Counted from the first letter of the stretch, positions 24,168 to 33,078 are shown. The stretch is 64,000 bases of DNA from CBFHWU01 sp965659665 (GCA_965659665.1 CBFHWU010000012.1:1-64000), one strand, 5' to 3'. The notes: a model not told the origin generated them from the sequence alone. A program made the numbers and translations.

Positions 24168-25210
24168 ATTTTAAAACGCCATTTTAAAGGATCCTCAGAT
24201 TGGTTATACTGAATATTAACTAATATTTTTTTTAACCGGTTTGCGTAGGGGTCATTAAGTTCCCTCAAATCGTATTCGTAATCCTTATAACCAAAACCAG
24301 TAATGGGCTGAATAACAACAGCGGTTCCTGCACCGAAAATTTCTTTTAAACTATTATTTTTGCTTGCGGCTATAATTTCATCAACACGAATTGGACGTAC
24401 CTCTACATCTAATCCTTCTGATTTGGCAATATCAATTACGCTTTTTCTTGTAACCCCATCCAAAATGCTATCACTGATTGGAGCAGTTAATAAGGTGTCG
24501 TTGATGCGAAAAAACAAATTCATTGTTCCAGCTTCTTCAATATAATCATGGGATGCGGCATCCGTCCACACCACTTGTTGATACCCTTGATCAATTGCAA
24601 GTTGTGTTGGATAAAATTGTCCTGCATAATTTCCAGCAGCTTTTGCATAGCCTGTTCCTCCTTGCGGGGCTCTACTGAAATGATCTGCTATTTTAACTCG
24701 TACTTTATTTTCACTGTAGTAACTTGAAACAGGTGAGCAAATAATCATAAAACGATACTCTGTTGATGGAGCAGCTTGTACACAAGCTTGGGTGGCAAAT
24801 ACAAAAGGCCGAACATAAAGAGAATTCCCCACACCAGATTTAACCCAGTTACGATCTAAATCTAATAAACGCTGAAGCCCTTCCATAAAAAAATGTTCAG
24901 GAAATTCAGGTATTGCTAAACGCTTAGATGATCTGTTGAATCGTTTAAAATTTTCATGAGGACGAAACAAAAAAACTTGATCTTGTGTATCCTTGTAAGC
25001 TTTCATCCCTTCGAAAACTGCTTGACCGTAGTGCAAAACACTAGCTGAGGGACTCATTTCTATCGAAGCATAAGGGGTTATTTTAGGATTTTTCCATTCA
25101 CCATCAGTGTAATCACACCAAAACATATGATCGGTAAAAGTACTACCGAATTCAAGTTGTTCAAACTTTACTGAAGGTAGTCGGGATGTAGTAACTTTGG
25201 TGATTTCCAT
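24164..25210 (-). CDS. ilvE: Branched-chain amino acid aminotransferase
   Basis: A 348-residue PLP fold type IV transaminase. It has SASVLHYGQAVFEGMKAY, FRPHENFKRFN, the PLP-lysine region GYAKAAGNYAGQFYPTQ, WTDAASHDYIEEAGTMNLFF and DGVTRKSVIDIA. It interconverts Leu, Ile and Val with their keto acids using glutamate, which links it to the nitrogen genes. A minus-strand -7 box lies 18 bp upstream. Confidence 0.96.
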   Translation of the reverse strand: MEITKVTTSRLPSVKFEQLEFGSTFTDHMFWCDYTDGEWKNPKITPYASIEMSPSASVLHYGQAVFEGMKAYKDTQDQVFLFRPHENFKRFNRSSKRLAIPEFPEHFFMEGLQRLLDLDRNWVKSGVGNSLYVRPFVFATQACVQAAPSTEYRFMIICSPVSSYYSENKVRVKIADHFSRAPQGGTGYAKAAGNYAGQFYPTQLAIDQGYQQVVWTDAASHDYIEEAGTMNLFFRINDTLLTAPISDSILDGVTRKSVIDIAKSEGLDVEVRPIRVDEIIAASKNNSLKEIFGAGTAVVIQPITGFGYKDYEYDLRELNDPYANRLKKILVNIQYNQSEDPLKWRFKI

Positions 25211-25227
25211 TATAAAGATGTTTTTAA

Positions 25228-25235
25228 CAAAATTA
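25228..25235 (-). promoter_or_regulatory. -7 promoter box of ilvE
   Basis: Minus-strand TAATTTTG, matching TAnnTTTG, 17 bp before the ilvE start. Confidence 0.45.
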
Positions 25236-25292
25236 AAAAAAACTGAACTTAAAATCAGAATACAATACTAAATTTACACAAAAAAAGGGGAA

Positions 25293-26210
25293 ATGAATAT
25301 TTTAATTACTGGAGCTACAGGCTTGGTGGGAACATCCTTGACTCAATCGTTACTCCAAAAAGGACATAAAATTAACATTTTAAGTACTCGGATAAATTGG
25401 AATCATCACGCTACTGGGGTAAAAGTGTTTTATTGGAATCCCAAAACAAGCATTATTGATGAAAACGCATTGGAAAACATTGATATTATTATTCATTTGG
25501 CGGGTGAAAAAATTGCTCAGCGATGGACATCAAAATCCAAAAAATCAATTTTAAACAGCCGAATACAATCTTCTGAGCTTCTTTACAACGTTTTGAAAAA
25601 GAAACAATTTCCAATTAAACATTTTATTTCGGCTTCAGCTATTGGGATTTATCCGAGTCATCCCGTTAAAATATATAAAGAAGATGAAGTACAAATTGCG
25701 TCTAGTTTTCCTGGTGTAGTAACTCAACAATGGGAATCTAAAGCCCATTTAATAGCCTCTTTACATATCCCCGTTTCAATTATTAGAATTGGATTAGTAC
25801 TGTCTGAAAAGGGAGGAGCTTATATCCCATTATCACGACCTGTAAAATTTGGATTAGGCGCTTGGTTTGGTAATGGAAAACAATGGCAGTCTTGGATACA
25901 TTTAGATGATCTGGTTTCGTTATTTGAGTTTGTCTTACCCCAAAAACCTGCCTGTTATAATGGAGTAGCTCCCTCTCCAGTTTCTCAAAAAGAGCTTATT
26001 CGCACAATTGCTCAAGTGATGAAAAGACCTTTACTTTTACCACCAATTCCTAAGTTTTTTTTAAAAATAGTGTTAGGATCAATGTCATCTGTAGTGCTGG
26101 ACAGTATTCGAGTTTCATCTAAAAAACTTGAAGATGACGGTTTTGTTTTTCGTTTTCAAACCCTCAATGCCGCCATTCAGGATCTAAATAAAGGTAAAAT
26201 TAGCACTTAA
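25293..26210 (+). CDS. TIGR01777-type NAD-dependent epimerase-like protein
   Basis: A 305-residue short-chain dehydrogenase-like protein. It has the N-terminal Rossmann motif ITGATGLVGTSL and LAGEKIAQRWTSKSK, typical of the SDR39U1/TIGR01777 subgroup (GGxxI with RWT). The usual Tyr-x3-Lys is replaced by family-specific residues around SASAIGIYPSH. The ATG follows a GGGGAA stretch that resembles a Shine-Dalgarno, unusual in this AT-rich genome. Physiological substrate unknown; often called a sugar-nucleotide epimerase by similarity. Confidence 0.85.
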   Translation: MNILITGATGLVGTSLTQSLLQKGHKINILSTRINWNHHATGVKVFYWNPKTSIIDENALENIDIIIHLAGEKIAQRWTSKSKKSILNSRIQSSELLYNVLKKKQFPIKHFISASAIGIYPSHPVKIYKEDEVQIASSFPGVVTQQWESKAHLIASLHIPVSIIRIGLVLSEKGGAYIPLSRPVKFGLGAWFGNGKQWQSWIHLDDLVSLFEFVLPQKPACYNGVAPSPVSQKELIRTIAQVMKRPLLLPPIPKFFLKIVLGSMSSVVLDSIRVSSKKLEDDGFVFRFQTLNAAIQDLNKGKIST

Positions 26211-26211
26211 G

Positions 26212-26252
26212 TGTCATTTTGACATAATTAAGGAATTGGCAGTACTTTTGCC
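26212..26252 (+). promoter_or_regulatory. grpE-dnaJ promoter region: palindrome plus overlapping sigma-54-like and -7 elements
   Basis: Positions 26212-26224 form TGTCATTTTGACA (TGTCA and TGACA around TTT). Downstream, 26236-26252 read TTGGCAGTACTTTTGCC: GG-N10-GC spacing and TTGGCA...TTGC fit a sigma-54 -24/-12 promoter. The same bases contain TACTTTTG at 26243-26250, a TAnnTTTG box, with TTTG at 26218-26221 and a canonical 21-bp gap. Either sigma factor could use it. The palindrome is a possible heat-shock operator or activator site. Confidence 0.55.
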
Positions 26253-26278
26253 TTTATTTTTCACAAATTTTGTATTAA

Positions 26279-26818
26279 ATGACAGAGTCCACAAAAACAT
26301 CCAAAAAGGATACGCCAAAAAAAGAAAGCACCAAAAAGTCAGCTTCAAAAAAAGAAAATAAACTTCAGGCAAAGATTTTAGAAGCCGAAGCCTCCATAGC
26401 GCAAGAAAAAGATAAGTTCATGCGCTTGTTTGCTGAGTTTGAAAATTACAAAAAACGCACTTCTAAAGAGCGTTTGGAACTTTTTAAAACAGCTAACCAA
26501 GAAGTTGTCACAGCTATGTTGCCTGTTTTAGATGATTTCGAACGTGCAGTACAAGAAATTCAGAAGAATTCGACAGCTGAAACTTTAACAGGGATCCAGC
26601 TGATTTATAATAAATTCTCAGAAATCCTAAAAAATCAAGGTCTTAATGTTGTAGAAGTCGAAAAAGGAGATACTTTTGATTCTGAAATTCATGAGGCCAT
26701 TACCCAAATTCCCGCTCCTGAAGAAAATTTAAAAGGAAAAATAATTGATATCATAACTTCAGGTTATTCCTTGGGAGAACGAATTATTCGATACCCTAAG
26801 GTTGTGGTGGGAAATTAA
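26279..26818 (+). CDS. grpE: Nucleotide exchange factor GrpE
   Basis: A 179-residue protein with a Lys/Ser/Thr-rich N-terminus, a long coiled coil and the GrpE core: FMRLFAEFENYKKRTSKE, VLDDFERAVQEI and GIQLIYNKFSEILKNQG, ending GYSLGERIIRYPKVVVGN. It drives ADP release from DnaK. It is ten bases before dnaJ; dnaK itself is not in this window. Confidence 0.96.
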   Translation: MTESTKTSKKDTPKKESTKKSASKKENKLQAKILEAEASIAQEKDKFMRLFAEFENYKKRTSKERLELFKTANQEVVTAMLPVLDDFERAVQEIQKNSTAETLTGIQLIYNKFSEILKNQGLNVVEVEKGDTFDSEIHEAITQIPAPEENLKGKIIDIITSGYSLGERIIRYPKVVVGN

Positions 26819-26827
26819 AATCAAAAA

Positions 26828-27940
26828 ATGAAAGAAGATTTTTACGAAATATTAGGCGTAAGTAAATCGGCTTCGGCAGCTGAAATTAAAAAAGCTTATC
26901 GAAAAAAAGCCATTCAATTTCATCCTGACAAAAACCCAGGGGATGAAAATGCGGAAAAACAGTTCAAAAAGGCTGCAGAGGCTTATGAAATTTTGAGCGA
27001 TCAAGATAAAAGATCAAAATATGATCAATTTGGTCACGCAGCTTTTGATGGAAGTCAAGGATTTGGCTCTGGAGGTATGAACATGGACGATATCTTTAGT
27101 CAATTTGGAGATATCTTTGGAAGTGCTTTTGGTGGTGGCGGTTTTGGCGGTTTTGGTGGCGGCGGGACTCGCCGTGTTAAAGGTGGAAATTTAAGGGTTC
27201 GTGTTACCTTGACATTGGAAGAAATTGTCCTTGGAGTAGAAAAGAAAATTAAAGTTAAACGAAAAGTACAAGCTCCTGGTGTTCGTTATTCAACATGCCC
27301 TGCATGTCAAGGATCAGGACAAACAATGCGTATTACCAACACCATTTTGGGACGTATGCAAACTGCAACCACCTGTACTAATTGCCAAGGATCAGGGCAA
27401 ATACTATCTAACAAACCTAGTGGATCTGATAGCCACGGGATGATTACCAAAGAAGAAACTGTTTCAATTAAAATTCCTGCTGGAGTGGAAAATGAAATGC
27501 AACTTAAAGTTTCTGGAAAGGGAAATGAAGCTCCAGGAAATGGGGTGTCAGGGGATTTACTGGTTTTGATCAAAGAAAAAGAACATCCTCAATTTAAGCG
27601 TGAAGGATCTAATTTACATTATGATATGTTTATCAGTATTTCGGAAGCAGTGTTAGGGGTATCTAAAGAAATACATTCAATTGGAGGGGATGTCCGAATT
27701 CGGTTAGATGCTGGAATTCAGTCTGGAAAAATATTGCGCTTAAAAGGCAAAGGAATACCAAGCTTGAATGGTTACGGAACAGGTGATATTTTAGTTCATA
27801 TCAATGTTTGGACCCCTAAAACCTTAAACAAAGATCAACGTATTTTTTTTGAAAACAACAAAACACACGATAATTTTTCTCCTGACCCTTCAACGGATAA
27901 CAAATCTTTTTTTGAAAAAGTAAAAGACATGTTTTCTTAA
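26828..27940 (+). CDS. dnaJ: Chaperone DnaJ, two-zinc-motif form
   Basis: A 370-residue DnaJ. J domain at 1-70 with HPDKN; Gly/Phe-rich linker (about 76-115); cysteine region with only two CxxCxGxG repeats (CPACQGSG and CTNCQGSG) instead of the four of E. coli DnaJ; then the C-terminal client-binding domains. The reduced cysteine region is usual in this lineage and leaves one zinc site. It works with DnaK and GrpE. Confidence 0.95.
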   Translation: MKEDFYEILGVSKSASAAEIKKAYRKKAIQFHPDKNPGDENAEKQFKKAAEAYEILSDQDKRSKYDQFGHAAFDGSQGFGSGGMNMDDIFSQFGDIFGSAFGGGGFGGFGGGGTRRVKGGNLRVRVTLTLEEIVLGVEKKIKVKRKVQAPGVRYSTCPACQGSGQTMRITNTILGRMQTATTCTNCQGSGQILSNKPSGSDSHGMITKEETVSIKIPAGVENEMQLKVSGKGNEAPGNGVSGDLLVLIKEKEHPQFKREGSNLHYDMFISISEAVLGVSKEIHSIGGDVRIRLDAGIQSGKILRLKGKGIPSLNGYGTGDILVHINVWTPKTLNKDQRIFFENNKTHDNFSPDPSTDNKSFFEKVKDMFS

Positions 27941-27970
27941 TTTTTATAAGCTCTTTTAAAAAATAAGGTT

Positions 27971-27978
27971 TATATTTG
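27971..27978 (+). promoter_or_regulatory. -7 promoter box upstream of mscS
   Basis: TATATTTG, a perfect TAnnTTTG match, 97 bp before the mscS ATG, so the leader would hold both downstream hairpins. Confidence 0.5.
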
Positions 27979-27982
27979 GCCA

Positions 27983-28010
27983 ACTATAACACTTGTTATA
28001 GTATTTTTCT
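27983..28010 (+). terminator. Hairpin in the dnaJ-mscS gap
   Basis: ACTATAAC (27983-27990) pairs with GTTATAGT (27995-28002) around ACTT, followed by an AT-rich run with five T. It can end dnaJ transcription or open the mscS leader. Confidence 0.6.
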
Positions 28011-28027
28011 TTTTCATAGCAATTTTT

Positions 28028-28062
28028 CCCATCCTTATTAAGTTAAGGGTGGGTTTTGTTTT
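28028..28062 (+). terminator. Second hairpin with T-tract upstream of mscS
   Basis: CCCATCCTTA (28028-28037) pairs with TAAGGGTGGG (28044-28053) with one T-G wobble, loop of six, followed by TTTTGTTTT. It is a good intrinsic terminator lying between the -7 box and the mscS start, so it could attenuate mscS or end a small RNA. Confidence 0.6.
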
Positions 28063-28075
28063 ATACCTTAGTAAA

Positions 28076-28894
28076 ATGGAAAAAATCAAAACATTTTTTA
28101 ACTTGGATTTTAATTTAGGCGACGCCAGCTTTTCGTTAAAATTTATTTTATTTTTTATTCTCGTTTTATTTGCGACTTATTTTTTTTTAAAATTAACAAA
28201 GAAAATATTGTCTCGCCGTATAAATGATGAGCGTAAAGGAAAATTTAAACCTGTTTTTGGCTTTTTTAATTACACCGTCTACACAATAGTGATATTAATT
28301 GCGCTTCAAAACTCAGGAGTAAATTTAAATGCCCTGTTAGCTGCCTCTGCTGCATTATTAGTGGGAGTTGGTTTTGCATTACAAACTTTTTTTCAAGATA
28401 TTATTTCAGGTGTTTTTATTCTTGTAGATCAATCCGTTCATGTTGGGGATATCGTTGAAGTAGACGGAAAAGTTGGAAAAGTAGAAAACATTACCCTTCG
28501 CACAACAAGAGCAGTGACCATAGATAATAAGGTGTTAATTATTCCTAATCATCTTTATTTAACCAATACTTTGTACAATTGGACAGAGAATGGAGAAATC
28601 ACTAGAGAGAATGTTAACATAGGAGTAGCTTATGGTTCTGATGTTGAATTGGTCACTAAATTACTTGTTAACATTGCCAGTAATCATTTTGCAGTTGTGG
28701 CTACACCCCCCCCCAAAGTGCTGTTTGATGATTTTGGAGATAGTAGTTTGAATTTTATTTTGGTTTTCACATTAAAAAATAGTTTCCAAGCGGTTCCAGT
28801 TAAAAGTGATATTCGTTTTGCCATTCTCCAATCTTTTCAGGAAAATGGTATTGAAATTCCCTTCCCTCAACGGGTTATTTACACTAAATCATAG
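28076..28894 (+). CDS. mscS: Small-conductance mechanosensitive channel MscS
   Basis: A 272-residue protein from ATG 28076 (MEKIKTFFNL); an upstream in-frame start lies inside the terminator-like hairpin and is less likely. Three N-terminal membrane helices lead to the pore-lining helix SAALLVGVGFALQTFFQDII, followed by the MscS beta domain (VDQSVHVGDIVEVDGKVGKV, TTRAVTIDNKVLIIPN). It releases solutes upon osmotic down-shock. It is four bases before the response-regulator gene. Confidence 0.93.
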   Translation: MEKIKTFFNLDFNLGDASFSLKFILFFILVLFATYFFLKLTKKILSRRINDERKGKFKPVFGFFNYTVYTIVILIALQNSGVNLNALLAASAALLVGVGFALQTFFQDIISGVFILVDQSVHVGDIVEVDGKVGKVENITLRTTRAVTIDNKVLIIPNHLYLTNTLYNWTENGEITRENVNIGVAYGSDVELVTKLLVNIASNHFAVVATPPPKVLFDDFGDSSLNFILVFTLKNSFQAVPVKSDIRFAILQSFQENGIEIPFPQRVIYTKS

Positions 28895-28897
28895 CCC

Positions 28898-30052
28898 ATG
28901 TCTAGTATTTTGATTATTGAGGATGAAGTGAGTATTCGCCGTGTGTTAAAAAAAGTCTTGCATGAAGAAGATAAACAATATGTTTTTGAAGAGGCTGTCG
29001 ATGGTCAAGAAGCGATAGAAAAAATATCTAAAACGGATTTTGACTTGATATTGTGTGATATCAAAATGCCAAAAAAAGATGGCATTGAAGTTTTGGATTT
29101 TATCATTTCTAAAAAACCGTATATCCCCGTAGTAATGATCTCAGGTCATGGAAATTTAAAAACAGCTGTTCAGGCCATGCGTATGGGTGCTTTTGATTAT
29201 ATCGCCAAACCCCCGGACTTGAATCATCTACTCAATACCGTAAGACGAGCAGTATCTCCCAAAACAAAAATCAACAGTACCCCCTCCAAAAAAAGAAAAT
29301 CATTTAAGCCTGTTGAAATGATTGGAGAATCGGGTTCGTTAAACATCATACGTCAATTAATTGACAAAGTTGCCCCAACTAATGCTCGTGTACTCATTCA
29401 TGGCCCAAATGGCAGTGGAAAAGAGCTCGTAGCCCATTCGATACATCAACAAAGTAATCGCAATGATGGCCCTATGGTAGAGGTAAACTGTGCAGCTATT
29501 CCTTCTGAACTCATTGAAAGTGAATTATTTGGTCACCTTAAAGGTTCGTTTACATCAGCGAATAAAGATCGTGCAGGGAAGTTTGAAGCCTCCAACGGAG
29601 GAACACTTTTTTTGGATGAAATTGGCGATATGAGTTTGTCTGCTCAAGCTAAAGTATTACGTGCACTTCAAGAGCACAAAGTACAACGTGTAGGAAGTGA
29701 TAAAGATATATCTGTCGATGTCAGGGTTATAGCGGCGACTAACAAAAAACTAGAAAATGAAATTAAAGAAGGGCGTTTTCGTGAGGATTTATTTCATCGA
29801 TTAGCTGTAATAGAAATTCATGTACCCCCTCTTAATGATCGTCGTTCAGACATTCCTTTACTGATTGAATACTTTAATCGCCAACTCTCCCCTCACAAAC
29901 CTATTCATTCTAAGGCCATTACTGAACTTGCTCAACTGAATTGGAAGGGAAACGTACGTCAGTTACGAAACGTAGTAGAACGTCTTCACATTTTGTCCGA
30001 TGTTGAAATTGGGTTAAAAGAAGTTAAAGAATATGCAGGCTTAACAAAATAA
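28898..30052 (+). CDS. NtrC-like response regulator without DNA-binding domain
   Basis: A 384-residue protein: receiver domain 1-118 with Asp54 as phospho-acceptor (DLILCDIKMPK) and Lys104 (YIAKPP); AAA+ domain about 140-360 with Walker A GPNGSGKE (169-176), Walker B GTLFLDEI (235-242) and the arginine-rich FREDLFHRL. The sigma-54-contact loop reads GSFTSA (216-221) instead of GAFTGA, and the protein stops soon after NWKGNVRQLRNVVERL, so the C-terminal Fis-type HTH is absent. It may therefore not activate sigma-54 directly. It forms a probable unit with mscS and the M28 peptidase. Confidence 0.88.
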   Translation: MSSILIIEDEVSIRRVLKKVLHEEDKQYVFEEAVDGQEAIEKISKTDFDLILCDIKMPKKDGIEVLDFIISKKPYIPVVMISGHGNLKTAVQAMRMGAFDYIAKPPDLNHLLNTVRRAVSPKTKINSTPSKKRKSFKPVEMIGESGSLNIIRQLIDKVAPTNARVLIHGPNGSGKELVAHSIHQQSNRNDGPMVEVNCAAIPSELIESELFGHLKGSFTSANKDRAGKFEASNGGTLFLDEIGDMSLSAQAKVLRALQEHKVQRVGSDKDISVDVRVIAATNKKLENEIKEGRFREDLFHRLAVIEIHVPPLNDRRSDIPLLIEYFNRQLSPHKPIHSKAITELAQLNWKGNVRQLRNVVERLHILSDVEIGLKEVKEYAGLTK

Positions 30053-30053
30053 T

Positions 30054-31436
30054 ATGAAAAAGATTAAATACGTGATGTTTTTTTTATCCTTCATTGGATT
30101 TTCTCAAACATCAACCGATGCCGAGTGGATTGAAAAATTTTATAAAACATCACTAGTAGAGGGACATTCCTATGAATGGTTAGATCATTTGTCTAATCGT
30201 ATAGGGGGTCGACTTTCAGGATCGCTAAACGCAGAACGTGCTGTAAATTGGACCAAATCAGAATTGGAGTCTTTAGGTCTAGATAAGGTTTGGCTACAAC
30301 CCGTTTTGGTTCCTAAATGGGTGAGGGGTCCTAAAGAATTTGCTTTGATTGAAACAGAGCCAGGAACAACATTTAATGTTCCTATAACTGCTCTAGGCGG
30401 ATCGGTTCCTACTCCATCAGTTGGGTTAAAAGCAGAAGTAGTAGAAGTATTTGGTATTGAAGATTTAGAACGTATGGGACATTCCAGCATAGAAGGGAAA
30501 ATAGTATTTTTTAATCGTCCAATGCAAGCAGATCTCATACATACTACAACAGCCTATGGAGGCTGTGTTGATCAGCGATATGACGGTGCACGTGAAGCGA
30601 GTAAATATGGAGCTGTAGGAGTGATAGTGCGTTCCCTTAATTTACGTTTAGACGATCTACCTCACACAGGAGCGATGAGTTACAAAGATCAGCCAGTGAG
30701 TCAACGAATACCAGCTGCTGCAATCAGTACCAATGGAGCTGAAAAACTTAGTAGTTTACTCAAAATTGTTCCCGATCTCCAATTTTTATTTCGTCAACAA
30801 TGTCGTCAATATGATGATGTACTTTCTTACAACGTTATTGGAGAAATTCTTGGTAGTGAGTTTCCTCAAGAAATCATTACGGTAGGAGGACATCTTGACT
30901 CGTGGGATTTGGGAGACGGCGCACATGATGATGGCGCTGGTTGTGTGCAATCAATGGAAGTTCTTCGGTTATTCAAAAAGCTAAATTACCAACCCAAAAG
31001 AACCGTTCGGGTGGTTTTGTTTATGAACGAAGAAAACGGACTTCGAGGGGGGAACAAATATGCTGAAGTAGCCTCTTTAAAAGGAGAAACACATATTTTT
31101 GCATTAGAATCTGATTTAGGAGGTTTTACTCCCAGAGGTTTTTCATTTGATTGTTCAGATAAAGAAATGGAACAAGTATCCTCTTGGAAACCATTATTCA
31201 AGCCATACTTGATTCATTATTTCGAAAAGGGAGGAAGTGGTGCTGATATTAGCCCTTTAAAAACAAAAACTAATGTTTTGGCTGGTCTGCGACCCGATTC
31301 TCAACGCTATTTTGTGCATCATCACGCCAGCAATGACACCTTTGATTCAGTAAACAAACGCGAACTAGAACTCGGCGCTGCCACCATGACATCACTTGTT
31401 TATTTATATGATAATTACGGAATTGTAGGCAAGTAA
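30054..31436 (+). CDS. Secreted M28 family peptidase (carboxypeptidase Q-like)
   Basis: A 460-residue protein with a signal peptide (MKKIKYVMFFLSFIGFSQ) and a zinc peptidase domain: GGHLDSWDLGDGAHDDGAG supplies His and Asp ligands, MNEENGLRGG the catalytic Glu and ligand, ALESDLGG an Asp and HHHASNDT the final His ligand. A protease-associated insert is plausible at about 100-250. It probably trims peptides in the periplasm. It starts one base after the response-regulator stop. Confidence 0.9.
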   Translation: MKKIKYVMFFLSFIGFSQTSTDAEWIEKFYKTSLVEGHSYEWLDHLSNRIGGRLSGSLNAERAVNWTKSELESLGLDKVWLQPVLVPKWVRGPKEFALIETEPGTTFNVPITALGGSVPTPSVGLKAEVVEVFGIEDLERMGHSSIEGKIVFFNRPMQADLIHTTTAYGGCVDQRYDGAREASKYGAVGVIVRSLNLRLDDLPHTGAMSYKDQPVSQRIPAAAISTNGAEKLSSLLKIVPDLQFLFRQQCRQYDDVLSYNVIGEILGSEFPQEIITVGGHLDSWDLGDGAHDDGAGCVQSMEVLRLFKKLNYQPKRTVRVVLFMNEENGLRGGNKYAEVASLKGETHIFALESDLGGFTPRGFSFDCSDKEMEQVSSWKPLFKPYLIHYFEKGGSGADISPLKTKTNVLAGLRPDSQRYFVHHHASNDTFDSVNKRELELGAATMTSLVYLYDNYGIVGK

Positions 31437-31477
31437 GTTTTCAATCACTTCATGACTTTTTTACTTGTTCAAATACA

Positions 31478-31485
31478 TATATTTG
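31478..31485 (+). promoter_or_regulatory. -7 promoter box of the MATE gene
   Basis: TATATTTG, perfect TAnnTTTG, five bases before ATG 31491; predicts a leaderless or near-leaderless transcript and rules out the upstream start at 31452. Confidence 0.6.
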
Positions 31486-31490
31486 ACGAC

Positions 31491-32846
31491 ATGAATTTGA
31501 ATCAATACACAAAAGAGTTTTCCTATAATCTAAAGCTTTCTTACCCTGTTATAATCGGTATGCTCGGACATACTTTTGTGCAGTTTATCGATAATGTGAT
31601 GGTCGGTCAATTAGGAACCGTTGAACTAGCCTCAATATCATTAGGCAATAGTTTTATTTTCATAGCGATGTCTTTGGGGATTGGTTTTTCGACTGCGATT
31701 ACTCCTTTAGTTGCTGAAGCAGATGCATCTGATCATAAAGATCGTGCGAAGGCTGTGTTGTTACATGGATTACTTTGGTGTACCCTACTGGGTGCTGTTT
31801 TATATTTAGGAGTCATAGCTGCTAAACCCATCATGTACCACATGGGCCAACCCCCGGAAGTGGTAGAGTTAGCTTTCCCTTATGTCAAATGGGTAGCTGC
31901 TTCATTGTTTCCACTCGTTATTTTTCAGGCATTCAAACAATTCACTGATGGACTTTCGCTCACTCGCTATTCGATGTATGCGACTTTATTGGCTAATGTG
32001 GTAAATGTGATGATTAATTATGTGTTGATTTTCGGAAAGTTTGGCTTCCCTCAATGGGGGGTAACGGGGGCTGCTGTCGGAACTTTAGCCTCTCGTATTA
32101 CCATGTTGGTTTTTATCTTTGTACTGATGCGGTATCACAAAAACTTATCTTTTTATATCAAAGGGGTGTTTAACCAAGTATTCGAAAAAAAAATATTCTT
32201 AAAATTATTTCATTTAGGATTTCCTTCAGCTCTACAAATGTTATTTGAGGTAGGATTTTTCACTTCGGCGATATGGATCTGCGGTATGATTGGCACTAAT
32301 GCACAAGCGGCCAACCAAATTGCTTTAAATCTTTCTTCGATGACTTTTATGGTAGCCATGGGGTTAAGTGTGGCAGCAACTATTCGAGTTGGAAATCAAA
32401 AAGGATTAAGACAATTTATTGATTTACGTCGTATTGCACAATCTATTTTTTTTCTCACCTTCCTCATTGATATTGTGTTTGCATTGATTTTTATTCTGTG
32501 TAATGATATATTTCCATGGTGGTATTTAGAGAATTCAGCTGCATACGATGTATTAGAAACCGCAACTTTGGCGGCTAGCTTATTCTGGGTGGCTGCTTTT
32601 TTTCAGATCTTCGATGGCGCTCAAGTGGTTGCACTAGGAGCTTTAAGAGGGCTTCAAGATGTTAAAACGCCTACTTGGTTGTGTTTTACCGCCTACGTTT
32701 TGATCGGATTTCCAGTGATGTATTATTTGGGACTTAAAACTGATTTGGGTGCCACTGGAGTTTGGATTGGATTACTTACTGGATTAGTCGCTTCTGCTAT
32801 GATGTTGTATATTCGTTTTTTACAACAATCAAACAAACTTATTTGA
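31491..32846 (+). CDS. MATE family multidrug efflux transporter
   Basis: A 451-residue protein with twelve predicted membrane segments in two bundles. The start MNLNQYTKEFSYNLKLSYPV and the motifs TFVQFIDNVMVGQLGTVELA and FQIFDGAQVVALGALRGLQD are those of NorM-type MATE proteins. It expels cationic compounds in exchange for Na+ or H+. The start was chosen by the adjacent -7 box. Four bases separate it from the next small gene. Confidence 0.93.
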   Translation: MNLNQYTKEFSYNLKLSYPVIIGMLGHTFVQFIDNVMVGQLGTVELASISLGNSFIFIAMSLGIGFSTAITPLVAEADASDHKDRAKAVLLHGLLWCTLLGAVLYLGVIAAKPIMYHMGQPPEVVELAFPYVKWVAASLFPLVIFQAFKQFTDGLSLTRYSMYATLLANVVNVMINYVLIFGKFGFPQWGVTGAAVGTLASRITMLVFIFVLMRYHKNLSFYIKGVFNQVFEKKIFLKLFHLGFPSALQMLFEVGFFTSAIWICGMIGTNAQAANQIALNLSSMTFMVAMGLSVAATIRVGNQKGLRQFIDLRRIAQSIFFLTFLIDIVFALIFILCNDIFPWWYLENSAAYDVLETATLAASLFWVAAFFQIFDGAQVVALGALRGLQDVKTPTWLCFTAYVLIGFPVMYYLGLKTDLGATGVWIGLLTGLVASAMMLYIRFLQQSNKLI

Positions 32847-32850
32847 TAAC

Positions 32851-33078
32851 ATGGATGTATTACCAGAATTTTTATTAGCAGATTCTTCTCAACAGCCAGA
32901 TGCCATATTTGTTGTTCATACTGTTTTTCCACGATTTATCCTCAATCTTGAGAATGATGCGCTTGAGTGGTGGGAACGTTTTTCGTCAGAAGATGAAGAA
33001 ATTGCCACGCAAGAAGTGGCGCAATGGATTGTACAAGCCACACAGTTTTATGATAATGAAATTGCTAAATACGAATGA
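32851..33078 (+). CDS. Small acidic conserved protein, 75 residues
   Basis: MDVLPEFLLADSSQQPDAIF followed by VVHTVFPRFILNLEND and an acidic helix (SSEDEEIATQEVAQWIVQA). No signal or membrane segment. It overlaps the PAP2 gene by four bases and follows the MATE gene by four, so it is co-transcribed. I recall similar short proteins in many flavobacteria, but know no function. Confidence 0.72.
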   Translation: MDVLPEFLLADSSQQPDAIFVVHTVFPRFILNLENDALEWWERFSSEDEEIATQEVAQWIVQATQFYDNEIAKYE

